Positions 34,679 through 44,416 of a DNA stretch of 64,000 nt are shown here, one piece after another. The stretch lies in NCBI RefSeq assembly GCF_000190535.1, contig NC_015160.1, positions 124,001 to 188,000 of the forward strand, given 5' to 3'. The DNA comes from Odoribacter splanchnicus DSM 20712 (GTDB taxonomy: Bacteria; Bacteroidota; Bacteroidia; Bacteroidales; Marinifilaceae). A model generated the notes under the pieces. The model saw only the letters and a program-made list of their open reading frames with translations. It made no database searches and was not told where the DNA came from. The stretch's first letter is position 1, and each line of letters starts with the position of its first letter. The position numbers and the translations under genes are program-made.

Positions 34679-37600
34679 ATGCGGTATATCTTGTTATTAT
34701 TTTTGATAATAACTCAGATGGTTTTTGTTTTCGGTTATCCTGCGGGAGAATCGGAGGAGCCTATTTTTTCCGGGCGGGTTGCCGGGACCGTTTCCGATAC
34801 CCTGCAATTTCCGATCCGGGAGATCCGGGACAATGAAATCCGGCAGACTATTCCATCGTCGGCATTGTTTCTCAGGCAACCGTCCAATATAAAAGATACC
34901 ATTATCTATGATCCGCTGACCAAGCGTTATGTCGTAGCCAGCCTGATCGGCGGAAAGTATTATTACAACCGCCCTTTTATGGAAACCTTGCAGGATCTGC
35001 TGAAAGCCCGTTCGAAAATGTCGTTGTACGAATACAACCGGAGGCAGATTCAGGAAGGGAATAAGTACGATTTCAAGAGTCTGGTTTCCGATATACAATT
35101 TTTAGACAAAATTCTGAGTCCGATTTTCGGTATCAACAAAATCCGGATCGAGGTACAGGGATCGGCAGAACTGACCTTGGGGGTCAAAACGAATAAAGTC
35201 GATAATCCGACTTTGCCTATCGATATGCGCAAAACGACTTCGCTGGATTTCGACGAGAAGATACAATTCAATATCGGCGGTAATATCGGTGATTTGGTCA
35301 ATCTCGATTGGTCGTACAATACAGAGGCTACTTTCGATTATGACAATATCCTGAAACTGAACTACGAAGGGAAGGAAGACGATATCGTGAAAAAGGTGGA
35401 GGCGGGAAATGTCTCTTTACCTTTAACCGGAACGCTGATTTCGGGTGGACAGAATCTTTGGGGATTCCGGACGGACCTGCAGTTCGGTAAATTGTCCATG
35501 TCGAGTATTTTTTCGCAACAGAAGGGGGAATCTAAAGTGATTCAATTGGAGAAAGGAGCTGAAAAACAGGATTTTGAAGTATCTGCTTTGAAGTATGAAG
35601 CTAATAAACACTTTTTCCTGTCGCGTTTTTTCCGGGATCAGTACGATGCCGCCTTACAAAACTTGCCCGTAGTGAATAGTGGGGTGGTGATCACTAAAAT
35701 TGAAGTATGGGTAACCAATAAAAGTTCCCGTTTCGACCGGGCCCGGAATATCGTTGCATTTACGGGTTTGGCTGAAAATAATGTCGGGGATCCGTCCAAT
35801 CCGATGTTCGATGCCGGTTTGTTTCCCGCTGTTCCCGGGCAGGTATATCCCGATAATCAGAGCAATCGGCTGTATCAGACCATGGTGGATCGCTATGCAG
35901 GAATCCGGGATATCAATCAGGTTTCCGGTATTTTATCCCAGATCGGTACCGGTTTCAATTCCGGCAAGGATTATGAAAAATTGGAAAATGCCCGTTTGCT
36001 GGATCCTTCCGAATATATCCTGAATGAAAAACTGGGATATATCTCCCTGAATGCGGCCTTGAATGCGGATGAGGTATTGGCGGTCGCTTATGAATATACG
36101 GTGAGAGGGGAAATCCATACGGTGGGTGAACTGACCTCCAATGCCCCGGCTGCACCTTCGACCTTGGTGGTGAAGATGTTGAGAAGTACGACACAGAGCC
36201 CTAAAATGCCGACCTGGGATTTGATGATGAAGAATGTCTATAATATCGGTTCCTATAATCTGAGTGCCGAGGATTTTGTGTTAGACATTTTGTACCAGAA
36301 TGATAAGGCCGGAACGAAGGTGAATTATCTGCCGGCCGGAGATATCGATAATAAGATTTTATTGTCTGTGATGAATCTCGACCGGCTGAATACCCAGTTG
36401 GACGCGATTCCGGACGGGCGTTTCGATTATATCGAGGGGATAACGGTCTATTCCAATAAAGGGAGGATCGTTTTTCCCGTACTGGAACCATTCGGCGGGT
36501 GGCTGGAAAAGAAAATCAATCGTCCGGGAGTCGCTGGTCAGTACGTTTATAAAGACTTGTACGAAAAGACACAAAGCGAAGCGGAACAGAATGCCGAGAA
36601 GAATAAGTTTTATCTGAAAGGAAGTTACAAATCGTCGTCCTCTTCCGAGATCTCCCTGGGAGGACAGGACATCGCTCAGGGCTCGGTGAAAGTACTTGCC
36701 GGTGGGGTGGAGTTGACAGAGAATATCGATTATGTGGTCGATTATACGATGGGGACTCTGAAGATTATGAACCAGTCATTGCTGGAAGCCGGTACACCGA
36801 TTACGATTAAAAGTGAAAACCGTTCGATGTTCGGCATGCAAACCAAAACGCTGGTCGGGACACATCTCGACTATAAATTCAACGATAAACTGAATATCGG
36901 AGCAACGGTAATGCATATGAGCGAAAAGCCGTTGACCCATAAAGTGAATCTGGGAGAAGAACCTTTATCGAATACCATTTGGGGGGTGAATGCTACTTAT
37001 AATACCGAGTCCGGTTTTCTGACCACTCTGATCGACAAATTACCTTTTGTACATACCAAAGCGAAATCCCACCTGACGATAGACACCGAGTTCGCCAGGT
37101 TTCAGCCGGGTACAGCCCGTGGAGCCGGTGGAAACGCTTACCTGGACGATTTCGAAGGAAGTAAGATTTCGTTGGATATGAAAGGGATAACGCAATGGAA
37201 ACTGGCTTCTACCCCTCAGGATAATCTGTTTCCGGAAGGCAAGTCGGATAGTCTGGATTACGGCTACAACCGGGCAAAATTGGCCTGGTATATTGTCGAT
37301 CCTATTTTTTACCGCATGTCGACGGCGACCCCTTCCCATATCCGGGCCGACAAGGAACAACGTTCTAACCATTTTGTCCGCGAAATCCGGCAGACGGAAT
37401 TGTTCCCGGATAAGGATCTGGCTGTCGGGGATGTGAATATTATTCCTGCCCTCTCGGTGGCTTACTATCCGACGGAAAAAGGTCCCTACAACTTTACGAC
37501 CGATGTCGACCGGGACGGTAAACTGCGTAATCCGGAGAAACGGTGGGGAGGAATGATGCGGAGTATCACTACCAGTGATTTCGAAACAGCCAACGTGCAG

Positions 37601-38374
37601 TATATCGAAATCTGGCTGATGGATCCTTTTGTATATGACAATCGGCACAAAGGCGGAGATGTATATTTCGATTTAGGTAATGTGTCGGAGGATATTTTGA
37701 AAGACGGCCGGAAAGCTTTTGAAAATGGACTGCCTGCCGGACCGGATATCCGTCATGTGGATACCACCCGCTGGGGACGAGTGCCGGGTGTACAGTCGAT
37801 AACCAATGGATTCGATAATAACAGCCAGGCCCGGCGGTATCAGGATGTGGGGCTGGACGGGATGAACGATGAAGATGAGCGGATATTTTACGCAGCTTAT
37901 CTGGAGACCTTGCGCCGGACTTTCGGAGAAAATTCGAAAGTATACCGGGAGGCCTGGAACGATCCGGCGGGGGATAATTATCATTTCTTCCGGGGATCGG
38001 ATTACGATGCTTTGGAAACACCTGTATTGGAGCGCTATAAACAGTATAACGGGACGGAGGGTAACTCACCTACAGCCGATATGTCGCCCGAATCTTATCC
38101 GACAGCAGCCACCACCTTGCCTGATGTGGAAGATATCAACGGAGACAATACCCTGAATGAGACAGAAGCTTTTTTCCGCTATCACCTGGAACTCCGGCCG
38201 GAGAAAATGAAAGTCGGCGAAAATTTTATCACCAACATAACGACCTCTAGTGTCGAATTGCCTAATGGATCAACCGAGGAGATCAAATGGTATCAGATCA
38301 AAATACCGCTTTCGGCACATGAATCGGATTACGGCAAAATTAGCCGATGTGGCGACGATCAGTTTTGCCGGTAG
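34679..38374 (+). pseudogene. sprA: sprA, 5' portion before a frameshifting deletion
   Basis: This is the N-terminal half of SprA/Sov, the giant outer-membrane beta-barrel that forms the type IX secretion channel. A signal peptide is present (ILLLFLIITQMVFVFG). Regions typical of SprA include LNYEGKEDDIVKKVEAGNVS near residue 235, DFEGSKISLDMKG, and LDVEDINGDNTLNETEAF-like sequence near residue 1160. Homology stops after HESDYGKI (about 38341). The frame then reads a few unrelated residues to a stop at 38374. Starts at 34658 (TTG), 34667 or 34679 are possible. About 400 codons of the usual 2400 or so are missing between this part and the next. Confidence 0.85.
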
Positions 38375-40709
38375 CCGGATGACTCCCGGGTTTGGCAGTA
38401 TCGAGCAGCATGCTGCTGAGATCGAAAGGGAGGATTTCCGTTCGATCGATTTTTCTACCAGTGTCGAATTCGGTAAGTTCTTTCCGGAAAGGTGGCGGTT
38501 GAGGATTCCGATGTATTATGCTTATTCGCGACAATCGACTTTACCGGAATACGATCCCCTCGATTCGGATATCCCTTTGGAGGTAGCCCTGGATAATGCA
38601 GCGAACCGGCATTTGCGCGATTCGATCAAACGTAATGCGGAAGATTATGTGATGCGCAAAAGCCTTAATTTTACGAACGTAGGGATAGAAAGTAAAGACG
38701 GTAAATCGCATTTTTTCGATTGGTCGAATCTGTCTCTGACTTATTCTTATAATAAATCCTTTGCCCGTAATGTCAACCTGGAAAGAGACCTGGAAAAAAA
38801 TTACCGGGGACTGATCAGTTATATCTACAACGGGATGCCTCCAATAGTGGAGCCTTTCAAAAAATCGAAATCCAAGACATTGAATTCGAAATATTTGCGG
38901 TTGATCAAAGACTTTAATTTTTATTATATGCCTTCGATGTTTTCGATTACTTCGGATATTACCCGGAATTACCGGGAGGTGAAATCGAAGAATCTGGATA
39001 ATCCGAATTTATTGATCGAACCTACTTATGATAAGGATTTTATGTGGACCCGGGATTATGCCTTTAAATTTAATCTGACCCGGAATCTGGTGGTCGATTT
39101 TCATGCGACGACACAGGCACGTATCGATGAGCCGGAGGGGATCGTCGACCGGCAGAGGGACCCCGAACGTTATCAGCAATGGAAAGATACCGTATGGAAC
39201 AATATCCTCGACGGTGGGCGTCCGGTAAATTATAATCATGACTTTTCGGTCCAATATACCGTACCGGTCAATAAGTTACCATTTTTGGACTGGACCTCTT
39301 TGCAGCTAGGCTATTCGACCCGATACGATTGGCAGGCAGCTGCGGTGACAGCCGATTCGACGAATCTGGGGAATGTGATCCGGAATGCGAGTGCTTTGCA
39401 GATGAACGGAGATTTATCGTTGACATCACTTTACAATAAGTCTAAGTTTTTGAGAGAAATGATACGGCCGCCCCGGAAACAGCGAGGGAAGAACGTGAAG
39501 TTCGAAACCGGAATGGATAAAGTACAAAAAGGAAAACCGGTCGTTGTACGGCATCGGTTGAAGACCGGCGATATACAAGCCCGCCTGACGGCTGCCGATG
39601 GAAAAAATATCAAATTGGGATATGAGTCGGTCGGTAGGAACAAGATCCGGATCAATTCTTCCGAGACTCTGGAAGGAGGTAAGTTGCTCGTGACCGGAAC
39701 GGAAACTCCGCATGCCGGGGTGGGAAATGCGGTTGCCCGTTTTTTTGTAGGGATATTGACCGGATTCAAGACGCTGAGTGTCGGGTATTCGGAAGATAAA
39801 GGGACGACATTACCCGGTTTCCTGCCGGAAGCCCGCTGGCTCGGACAACAGAGCTATAACGGAAGTTCCGCTCCCGGGTTTAAGTTCCTGTTCGGCGGTC
39901 AGGATGAGAATTTCGGGTTGAAGGCGGCCGGGAAAGGATGGATAACCACCGATTCGACCCAAAATAATCCTTTCCTGATGAATGCTTCCCGTACGGTTTA
40001 TGTGAGGGCTTTGTTCGAGCCGATAAAGAAATTGCGGGTTAACCTGACTTCGAATTGGAGGGTGGTGTATACCGGTTTGATCGATTTCGCCTTTATGAAA
40101 AAAGTATTCAAATCGATCAGTGTCAACCACAATTATATCTGTAAATACAATATCGGCTCGTTTGCCTCTAATCTGAAATATGCCGAAGATGCCCGGGATC
40201 TGCAAGACAATTGGATGTCACTGTTCGATGTGAATCTGGTTTCGATCAACGAACAATTCAATCCTCTGATCAGCATGGATATGGTGTGGGCCAACAATCT
40301 GACCACCCATTGGGATATCAACCGTCGCCGGGATGTGAGCCTGAGACTGGTAAACGCTCAGTTGTCGGAAACCTCTGGCAACGAGATCGTTTTGGGACTG
40401 GGATACCGGTTTGGAAATCTTCCTATCTTCCTAAAAAGTAAGCAGTTGAACAACGATATCAATGTACAGTTCGATTTCAGTATCCGGAAAAACAATACCA
40501 TCATCCGAAGAATAACCGAAAATGTAGATCAGTTGACGGCAGGGGAAAAAGTGATGTCTATCAAAGTATCCGCGGACTATACGTTTAATAACCGGTTGAA
40601 TTTAAGGCTATTTTACGACCGGAAAGTCGATACTCCTTATCTCTCTCTTTCCTATCCTACCACCAATACCAATTTCGGTTTGAGTATCCGGTATACATTG
40701 ATGCAGTAG
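38319..40709 (+). pseudogene. sprA: sprA, 3' portion in a shifted frame
   Basis: The C-terminal part of SprA continues in another reading frame from RITAKLADVATISFAG (38325 on), the block that in intact SprA lies several hundred residues after the point where the 5' portion ends. It runs through SVEFGKFFPERWRLRIPMYY and many barrel strands to a final LSIRYTLMQ. An ATG at 38319 could start translation, but the product would lack a signal peptide and could not reach the outer membrane by itself. The junction sequence at 38322-38341 fits both frames, suggesting recombination at short homology. Confidence 0.85.
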
Positions 40710-40777
40710 AAGGGCCGGCTTGTAGAATTTTTTCAGGATATGGCTAACCGAAAGTATTAAATTTGCCCGGCTTACAT

Positions 40778-40785
40778 TATCTTTG
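40778..40785 (+). promoter_or_regulatory. -7 element before the MBL-fold gene
   Basis: TATCTTTG, 21 nt before the start codon at 40807. A TTTG occurs at 40762-40765, but the spacing is too short for a standard -33 box. Confidence 0.5.
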
Positions 40786-40806
40786 TAAGAAATTAAATGA
40801 GAAGAT

Positions 40807-41445
40807 ATGGAAATAAAGATTTTTGTAAATAATCCGTGGCAGGAGAATACGGTGGTTTTATATGACCGGACGGGGGAAGCCGTGATCATCGATTGCGGAT
40901 GTTTTAGCGGTGAGGAAGAACGAAGATTGCAGGATTTTCTGTCGCAAAAGAAGTTGAAACCCGTGGCTTTGTTGGATACTCATTTGCATATCGATCATAT
41001 CTTCGGGAATAATTTTATAAAAAATACGTATGGGCTGAGTGCTCAGGCCTCGGATGAAGATAATTTTTTAATCGAGAACGCTGTGGAGTATGCCGCTATG
41101 CTCGGAGTTACGGGGATTACGCCGCCGCCTGCCGTAGGGAAGTTTTTGAAAGACGGTGATCGGGTTCGTTTCGGAGAGTCGGAATTGGAAGTGATTGCTG
41201 TAGGCGGGCATTCGCCGGGAGGACTTTGTTATTATAGTTCTGCCGATCGATTATTGATTGCCGGAGATGTGTTATTTGCCGGAAGTGTCGGCCGTTCGGA
41301 TTTGCCTGGAGGAAATGCGCGGGTACTGATAGAAGGCATTCGTAGAAAGTTATTGTGCTTACCCGATGAAGTAAAAGTGATTCCGGGACATGGGCCGGCA
41401 ACTACCATCGGAGAGGAAAAAAGATACAATCCCTTTTTAAATTAA
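40807..41445 (+). CDS. metallo-beta-lactamase-fold hydrolase (glyoxalase II-like)
   Basis: A 212-residue soluble hydrolase with two metal ions. The metal motif is DTHLHIDHIFGN near residue 58-69 (HxHxDH), further histidines are in GGHSPGGLCYY near 137 and in VIPGHGPATTIGEE near 195, and LIAGDVLFAGSVGRSDLPGG near 154 carries the bridging aspartate. This is the YcbL or glyoxalase-II-like group that hydrolyses thioesters. The exact substrate is unknown. It is the first gene of a likely operon with mtnN and luxS. Confidence 0.88.
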   Translation: MEIKIFVNNPWQENTVVLYDRTGEAVIIDCGCFSGEEERRLQDFLSQKKLKPVALLDTHLHIDHIFGNNFIKNTYGLSAQASDEDNFLIENAVEYAAMLGVTGITPPPAVGKFLKDGDRVRFGESELEVIAVGGHSPGGLCYYSSADRLLIAGDVLFAGSVGRSDLPGGNARVLIEGIRRKLLCLPDEVKVIPGHGPATTIGEEKRYNPFLN

Positions 41446-41450
41446 ACGGT

Positions 41451-42143
41451 ATGAAAATAGGAATTATAGTGGCCATGGGGGGGGAATTCCGCTTGGTGGA
41501 AGCTTTGTTGAGCGGGAAAAAAGAACAGGAAATACGGGGGTACCGCTATGTGACCGGACAGTTGGGGGAGAAGGAAATCGTCTTGACACAATGTGGTATC
41601 GGTAAGGTATGTGCAGCTGTCGGGACTGTCGAGATGATCCGGTATTTTTCGCCCGATTATATACTGAATACCGGAGTAGCCGGAGGGATTGATGCCCGGC
41701 TGAGGGTGATGGATATGGTCGTGGGGAAAGAAGTGGTATACCACGATGTGTGGTGTGGGACAGGTAACGAAATGGGACAGGTACAAGGTATGCCTGCGCG
41801 TTACAAGGCGGACAGCAAGTTATTGAGTGCGGCATTGTCGGTTACAAGTGATATTGCGTTATGTGAAGGACTGATTTGTAGTGGGGATCGGTTTATTACC
41901 GACCGGGTAGCTTTGGAAGGTATAAAAGAGAATTTCCCGGAGGGATTGGCCGTCGATATGGAAAGCGGAGCGATCGCACAGGTGTGTCATATGTATGCGA
42001 CACCTTTTTTGAGCTGCCGGATAATCAGCGATACGCCCGGGCAAGTAGAAAATCATGCTTTGCAATATCAGGATTTCTGGACAGCTGCGCCTGAAAAATC
42101 TTTTGAAATCCTGAAGCAGCTGGTGAATCAGATTACTGAATAA
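41451..42143 (+). CDS. mtnN: 5'-methylthioadenosine/S-adenosylhomocysteine nucleosidase
   Basis: A 230-residue MTAN that cleaves adenine from S-adenosylhomocysteine and methylthioadenosine. IGIIVAMGGEFRLVEALL is the typical start, ILNTGVAGGID near residue 72 forms part of the phosphorylase fold, the ribose-binding VDMESGAIAQVCH near 165 carries the catalytic glutamates, and IISDTPGQ near 187 carries the catalytic aspartate. Its product S-ribosylhomocysteine is the substrate of LuxS encoded 19 nt downstream. Confidence 0.93.
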   Translation: MKIGIIVAMGGEFRLVEALLSGKKEQEIRGYRYVTGQLGEKEIVLTQCGIGKVCAAVGTVEMIRYFSPDYILNTGVAGGIDARLRVMDMVVGKEVVYHDVWCGTGNEMGQVQGMPARYKADSKLLSAALSVTSDIALCEGLICSGDRFITDRVALEGIKENFPEGLAVDMESGAIAQVCHMYATPFLSCRIISDTPGQVENHALQYQDFWTAAPEKSFEILKQLVNQITE

Positions 42144-42162
42144 TCAACTAAAATCATAAATC

Positions 42163-42642
42163 ATGAAAAAAATACCGAGCTTTTCAATCGATCATATTCA
42201 TTTGTTGAGGGGAATATATGTCTCCCGTAAGGATTATTTGGGGGATCAGGTGGTGACGACTTTCGATATCCGGATGAAAGAACCGAATCGTGAACCTGCC
42301 TTAGGGTACGGTGAATTGCATACGATAGAACATTTAGCGGCTACTTATCTGAGGAATCATCCGGTATGGGGAGAACGGATCGTTTTCTGGGGCCCGATGG
42401 GTTGCTGTACGGGAAATTATTTCCTGATGAAAGGAGATTTGCAGGCGAAAGATATTGTGGAACTGATGCGGGAAACATTTCGGTTTATCCGTGACTTCGA
42501 GGGGGAAGTTCCGGGAGCCGCTCCCCGGGATTGCGGGAATTATTTGCTGCATAATTTGCCTATGGCTAAATATGAAGCCGATAAATATTTAAGAGAGGTA
42601 TTGGAGGTCATAGAAGAAAAAAATATGGTGTATCCTGAATAA
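42163..42642 (+). CDS. luxS: S-ribosylhomocysteine lyase LuxS
   Basis: A 159-residue metalloenzyme that splits S-ribosylhomocysteine into homocysteine and DPD, the precursor of autoinducer-2. The metal ligands are H53 and H57 in HTIEH and C124 in RDCGNY. The catalytic cysteine corresponds to C81 in PMGCCTGNYF. SFSIDHIHLLRGIYVSRKD is the usual start. It completes the activated-methyl detoxification pathway with mtnN. Confidence 0.95.
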   Translation: MKKIPSFSIDHIHLLRGIYVSRKDYLGDQVVTTFDIRMKEPNREPALGYGELHTIEHLAATYLRNHPVWGERIVFWGPMGCCTGNYFLMKGDLQAKDIVELMRETFRFIRDFEGEVPGAAPRDCGNYLLHNLPMAKYEADKYLREVLEVIEEKNMVYPE

Positions 42643-42658
42643 TATTCCGCTAATTGAT

Positions 42659-42666
42659 TATATTTG
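42659..42666 (+). promoter_or_regulatory. -7 element upstream of the structured leader
   Basis: TATATTTG, 17 nt after the luxS stop. It would give a leader of about 215 nt before the start at 42890. Confidence 0.5.
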
Positions 42667-42722
42667 TGATTATGTAGAAAACAAAGGTATATCTACATTA
42701 GATACGAGTAACGCGATTTTAC

Positions 42723-42834
42723 AGTAAACGAAACCGCCAATTTTCAAACTGAACGTAAAATCGGATTATACTCACGTGCTATGCGTGGGCTTTTCCGATT
42801 TGGTTCAGTAGGTGCTTGGCGGTGCCTGTTTACT
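42723..42834 (+). ncRNA. long imperfect hairpin, candidate cis-regulatory leader or small RNA
   Basis: Nested arms fold into one extended hairpin. AGTAAAC...ACCGCCAA (42723-42740) pairs with TTGGCGGT...GTTTACT (42816-42834). CTGAAC (42749-42754) pairs with GTTCAG (42803-42808), AAATCGG (42758-42764) with CCGATTT (42795-42801), and CACG (42773-42776) with CGTG (42784-42787) around a seven-nt loop. A second small stem follows (42844-42849 with 42868-42873) that covers a strong purine-rich GAGGAGGAG. It lies between a promoter and the PKD/LRR gene. I do not recognise it as a known riboswitch. A MITE-like element is an alternative. Confidence 0.55.
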
Positions 42835-42889
42835 CAGATCAAAAGCTCCACGCATTTTTAATGAGGAGGAGCTGTAAAGACGGTTGCCT

Positions 42890-43612
42890 ATGGAAAATCT
42901 TCCTCTTATTTTTAAACGGTATACTTCCGAAAACGGAGGTAAGGAATTATTGGGGGCGGTGGAGTTGAGGCTCGAATTGCCCGGAGAGACGGATGTTCGG
43001 TTGGGGATAACGGCTATTACTTTTTTGGTGGACTGGGGTGACGGTGAATCCGATCATTCGGCAGCGCATCATTATGAACAGGCCGGATACTATCGGGTGC
43101 GGGTGGTGGGTACAGCTATCAGTCAGTTGGATGTATCCAAATGCCATCTAACCGAGTTGAAGCTGGATAAGTGTCCCTTGCTGGAAAATCTGAACTGTGC
43201 TTATAATCGGTTGATCACGCTCGAATTGGTTTGTTGTCCGAAGCTGAAGCTTTTGAATTGTTCCGGGAATCGGTTATCGGTGCTGCGTTCAAGATGTAAC
43301 CGGGGACTGGTGTATCTGGACTGTAGCGACAATGTTTTGCAAAGTCTGGAGTTGGATGCTTGTCCGGATCTGCTGTACTTATTTTGTTTTTCGAATCGGC
43401 TGCATTCCTTGTACCTGGGTGGGTGCGACGACCTGGTCTGTGTAGATATCGGTGGTAATGGTTTCGAGGCAGAGGCGTTGAATCAGCTTTTTAGTTCTTT
43501 ACCTGCTTTTACCGAAGGAAGAGAAGCCACTATCCGGTTCGAACAGCCCAATGGAAGTGAACGGAAGTGCCGGATGGAACTTCTGCACGCTAAAGGCTGG
43601 AAAGTGGTCTGA
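42890..43612 (+). CDS. PKD-like and leucine-rich-repeat protein without signal peptide
   Basis: A 240-residue protein. The N-terminal region contains a PKD-like beta domain (FLVDWGDGESDHSAAHHYEQ near residue 48-67, then YYRVRVVG). It is followed by about five leucine-rich repeats of 20-22 residues, each with an L-x-C-x-x-N-x-L pattern, for example LNCAYNRLITLEL, LNCSGNRLSVL and LDCSDNVLQSLEL at about residues 98-170. Such LRR proteins in Bacteroidota are usually secreted. Here no signal peptide is seen from the ATG at 42890, nor in the frame just upstream, so it may act in the cytoplasm. Its function is unknown. Confidence 0.7.
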   Translation: MENLPLIFKRYTSENGGKELLGAVELRLELPGETDVRLGITAITFLVDWGDGESDHSAAHHYEQAGYYRVRVVGTAISQLDVSKCHLTELKLDKCPLLENLNCAYNRLITLELVCCPKLKLLNCSGNRLSVLRSRCNRGLVYLDCSDNVLQSLELDACPDLLYLFCFSNRLHSLYLGGCDDLVCVDIGGNGFEAEALNQLFSSLPAFTEGREATIRFEQPNGSERKCRMELLHAKGWKVV

Positions 43613-43615
43613 GCT

Positions 43616-43828
43616 TTATTCCGGTTGCAGATCGACAGGTTTATAGTTTTGCCGGTCGAGGCGGTCGGTGGTGTTGGCACAATGAATTCCCCGGTCTTTC
43701 ATGGCTTTGTTTTTGCCGATATGTGTTTCGGGAAATTTCCCGTTTTTCCTGAATAATATATTGATACCCAGGCCTACTAAAGCCAGACCTAAGAGAATGG
43801 CAACGATGATGAAGATGGTAAATAGCAT
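43616..43828 (-). CDS. small conserved-type membrane protein
   Basis: A 70-residue protein with one N-terminal transmembrane helix (LFTIFIIVAILLGLALVGLGI) followed by a basic and polar tail with GKFPETHIGKNKAMKDRGIHC. Similar tails (HVGHN-like, then a cysteine) occur in small hypothetical proteins of Bacteroidales as I recall. The function is unknown. It ends three nt from the stop of the convergent LRR gene. A TAACTTTG element on the minus strand at 43852-43859 supports real expression. Confidence 0.65.
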   Translation of the reverse strand: MLFTIFIIVAILLGLALVGLGINILFRKNGKFPETHIGKNKAMKDRGIHCANTTDRLDRQNYKPVDLQPE

Positions 43829-43851
43829 AATATTACTTTTAGTTGTTTATA

Positions 43852-43859
43852 CAAAGTTA
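43852..43859 (-). promoter_or_regulatory. -7 element of small membrane protein gene
   Basis: TAACTTTG on the minus strand, 23 nt before the start at 43828. Confidence 0.5.
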
Positions 43860-43936
43860 CTGTATAAAAAGAAAGGATTAAACATTACTTCTGGAAAAAA
43901 AAACTTAAAATGTAGTTTTGTTTCTTAGGATTTTTC

Positions 43937-43944
43937 TACATTTG
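43937..43944 (+). promoter_or_regulatory. -7 element of DUF3276 copy 2
   Basis: TACATTTG followed by AAACG, identical over 13 nt to the element of copy 1. A TTTG at 43917-43920 lies 16 nt upstream, closer than usual. The leader to the start at 44041 is about 90 nt. Confidence 0.5.
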
Positions 43945-44040
43945 AAACGTGAAAGGCGACAAAGCGTGGTTGTAACCGGGAATAATCCGGAGAAAAAGTT
44001 AAGTTCAATAAACATTTCTGAATATTAAATTTATTTGATG

Positions 44041-44343
44041 ATGGAAGAATACGGAAAAAATGAGGGATTTGACATGAATGAAGACCGGGAAGAGGTTTAT
44101 TCAAAGGCAGTGAAAGCCGGCAAAAGAACTTATTTCTTTGATGTAAAGGCTACACGTAACAATGACTACTACCTGACCATTACAGAGAGTAAAAAGAAAT
44201 TCGATAAAGATGGTGTTTCAAGCTATGAGAAACATAAAATTTTCTTGTACAAGGAAGATTTCGAGAAGTTCGCCGAAGGATTGGAAGATGCTGTTGCTGT
44301 CGTAAAATCTGCTTTAGAAGGGAAATTACCTGAAACTAATTAA
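44041..44343 (+). CDS. PUR-alpha-like DNA/RNA-binding protein (DUF3276), copy 2
   Basis: A 100-residue PUR-family protein, closely similar to the product of 32427-32771 over the core (EEVYSKAVKAGKRTYFFDV, ATRNNDYYLTITESKKKF, KIFLYKEDFEKFAEGLED). It lacks the acidic tail and ends GKLPETN. Starts at 44035 (TTG), 44038 and 44041 are possible, and 44041 aligns with copy 1. It probably binds single-stranded nucleic acid. Two copies may have different expression or partners. Confidence 0.88.
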   Translation: MEEYGKNEGFDMNEDREEVYSKAVKAGKRTYFFDVKATRNNDYYLTITESKKKFDKDGVSSYEKHKIFLYKEDFEKFAEGLEDAVAVVKSALEGKLPETN

Positions 44344-44345
44344 AG

Positions 44346-44393
44346 AAGTAAAAAGTAAAAGGTAAAAAGTGTTCATCGCATTTTTTACCTTTT
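44346..44393. terminator. hairpin containing dispersed repeat copy 2
   Basis: AAAAGGTAAAAA (44357-44368) pairs perfectly with TTTTTACCTTTT (44382-44393) around a 13-nt loop. The left part (44346-44368) is identical to the repeat at 7944-7966. It lies between DUF3276 copy 2 and menG and could be a terminator. Confidence 0.55.
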
Positions 44394-44416
44394 ATTATTA
44401 CCTTTTGCTTTGTAAT

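Noticed and set aside
38250..38318. Programmed frameshift in sprA
   Set aside because: About 400 codons of the family are missing at the junction, which frameshifting cannot explain. A deletion fits better.
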